From the NCBI GenBank assembly GCA_910579055.1, contig CAJTSU010000019.1, forward strand, positions 11,976-34,125: a stretch of DNA of 22,150 nucleotides, in the 5' to 3' direction. The DNA comes from an uncultured Mailhella sp. (lineage in GTDB: Bacteria > Desulfobacterota > Desulfovibrionia > Desulfovibrionales > Desulfovibrionaceae). How positions within the stretch are numbered: the stretch's first letter is position 1; each line of letters begins with the position of its first letter. Under the pieces are notes generated by a model that was given only the letters and a program-made list of their open reading frames with translations, was not told the DNA's origin and searched no databases. This document shows, one piece after another, positions 22,118 to 22,150 of this stretch. The translations under genes and the position numbers were made by a program.

Positions 22118-22150
22118 AAAGGCAACATGTATCCACGGCTGGCTTGCTTG
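22118..22150. repeat. Short dispersed repeat, copy 2, cut by the window end
   Basis: AAAGGCA, then ATCCACGGC (22131-22139) and GCTTGCTTG to the last base. Related to 14541-14570 in the same orientation. It may continue beyond the window. Confidence 0.3.

Overview
The window looks like chromosomal housekeeping DNA of a Gram-negative, probably anaerobic member of the Desulfovibrionales. Four things suggest this. An LPS-assembly lipoprotein gene (lptE) implies an outer membrane. The order lptE-leuS-nusB-ribH-ribBA-ribE-ribD-dCMP deaminase-glyA-fabF-acpP-fabG-fabH-plsX-rpmF-yceD matches what I recall from Desulfovibrio. An anaerobic-type cobaltochelatase (CbiK family) and an AmrS-type radical SAM enzyme fit an anaerobe. 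No database search was possible, so the taxonomic call is inference.

Layout. Minus strand, 14444 down to 77: a 16-gene head-to-tail cluster with overlaps or short gaps. It begins at yceD (DUF177)-rpmF, passes through fatty acid/phospholipid initiation and elongation (plsX, fabH, fabG, acpP, fabF), one-carbon and dCMP metabolism (glyA, dCMP deaminase), the riboflavin pathway (ribD, ribE, ribBA, ribH), and ends with nusB, leuS and lptE. A perfect TTGACA -35 box lies upstream of yceD, and a second promoter-like sequence lies upstream of fabG. Minus strand, 17235 to 14723: a translationally coupled pair, a DUF523(TudS-like)-CbiK fusion followed by a class I/II aminotransferase, closed by an 81-nt inverted repeat. 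Minus strand, 18620 to 17565: purM alone, with its own sigma70-like promoter and related repeat/hairpin sequence on both sides. Plus strand, 18908 to 22001: a small secreted protein, AmrS, a corrinoid adenosyltransferase (CobO) and an Smr-domain protein. The first three are joined by 4-bp ATGA overlaps.

How the genes work together. PlsX, FabH, FabG, ACP and FabF supply acyl-ACP and acyl-phosphate. RibBA, RibD, RibH and RibE take GTP and ribulose-5-phosphate to riboflavin. GlyA, dCMP deaminase and PurM feed one-carbon, dUMP/dTMP and purine supply. CbiK inserts cobalt early in B12 synthesis and CobO adenosylates corrinoids later, so two B12 steps lie on opposite sides of purM.

Most notable observations: (1) ribE is broken by an apparent single-base deletion near 5579. 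The conserved C-terminal part continues in the -1 frame to 5427. (2) A DUF523 domain is fused to a cobaltochelatase that keeps the metal-ligand positions but has lost the usual VEGYP-like motif. It is coupled to an unassigned aminotransferase. (3) An 81-nt inverted repeat pairs fully only in RNA of the coding direction. (4) Related intergenic repeats flank purM. (5) An uncharacterised secreted protein is coupled to AmrS and CobO. I see no CRISPR array, tRNA, rRNA, transposase or phage gene.
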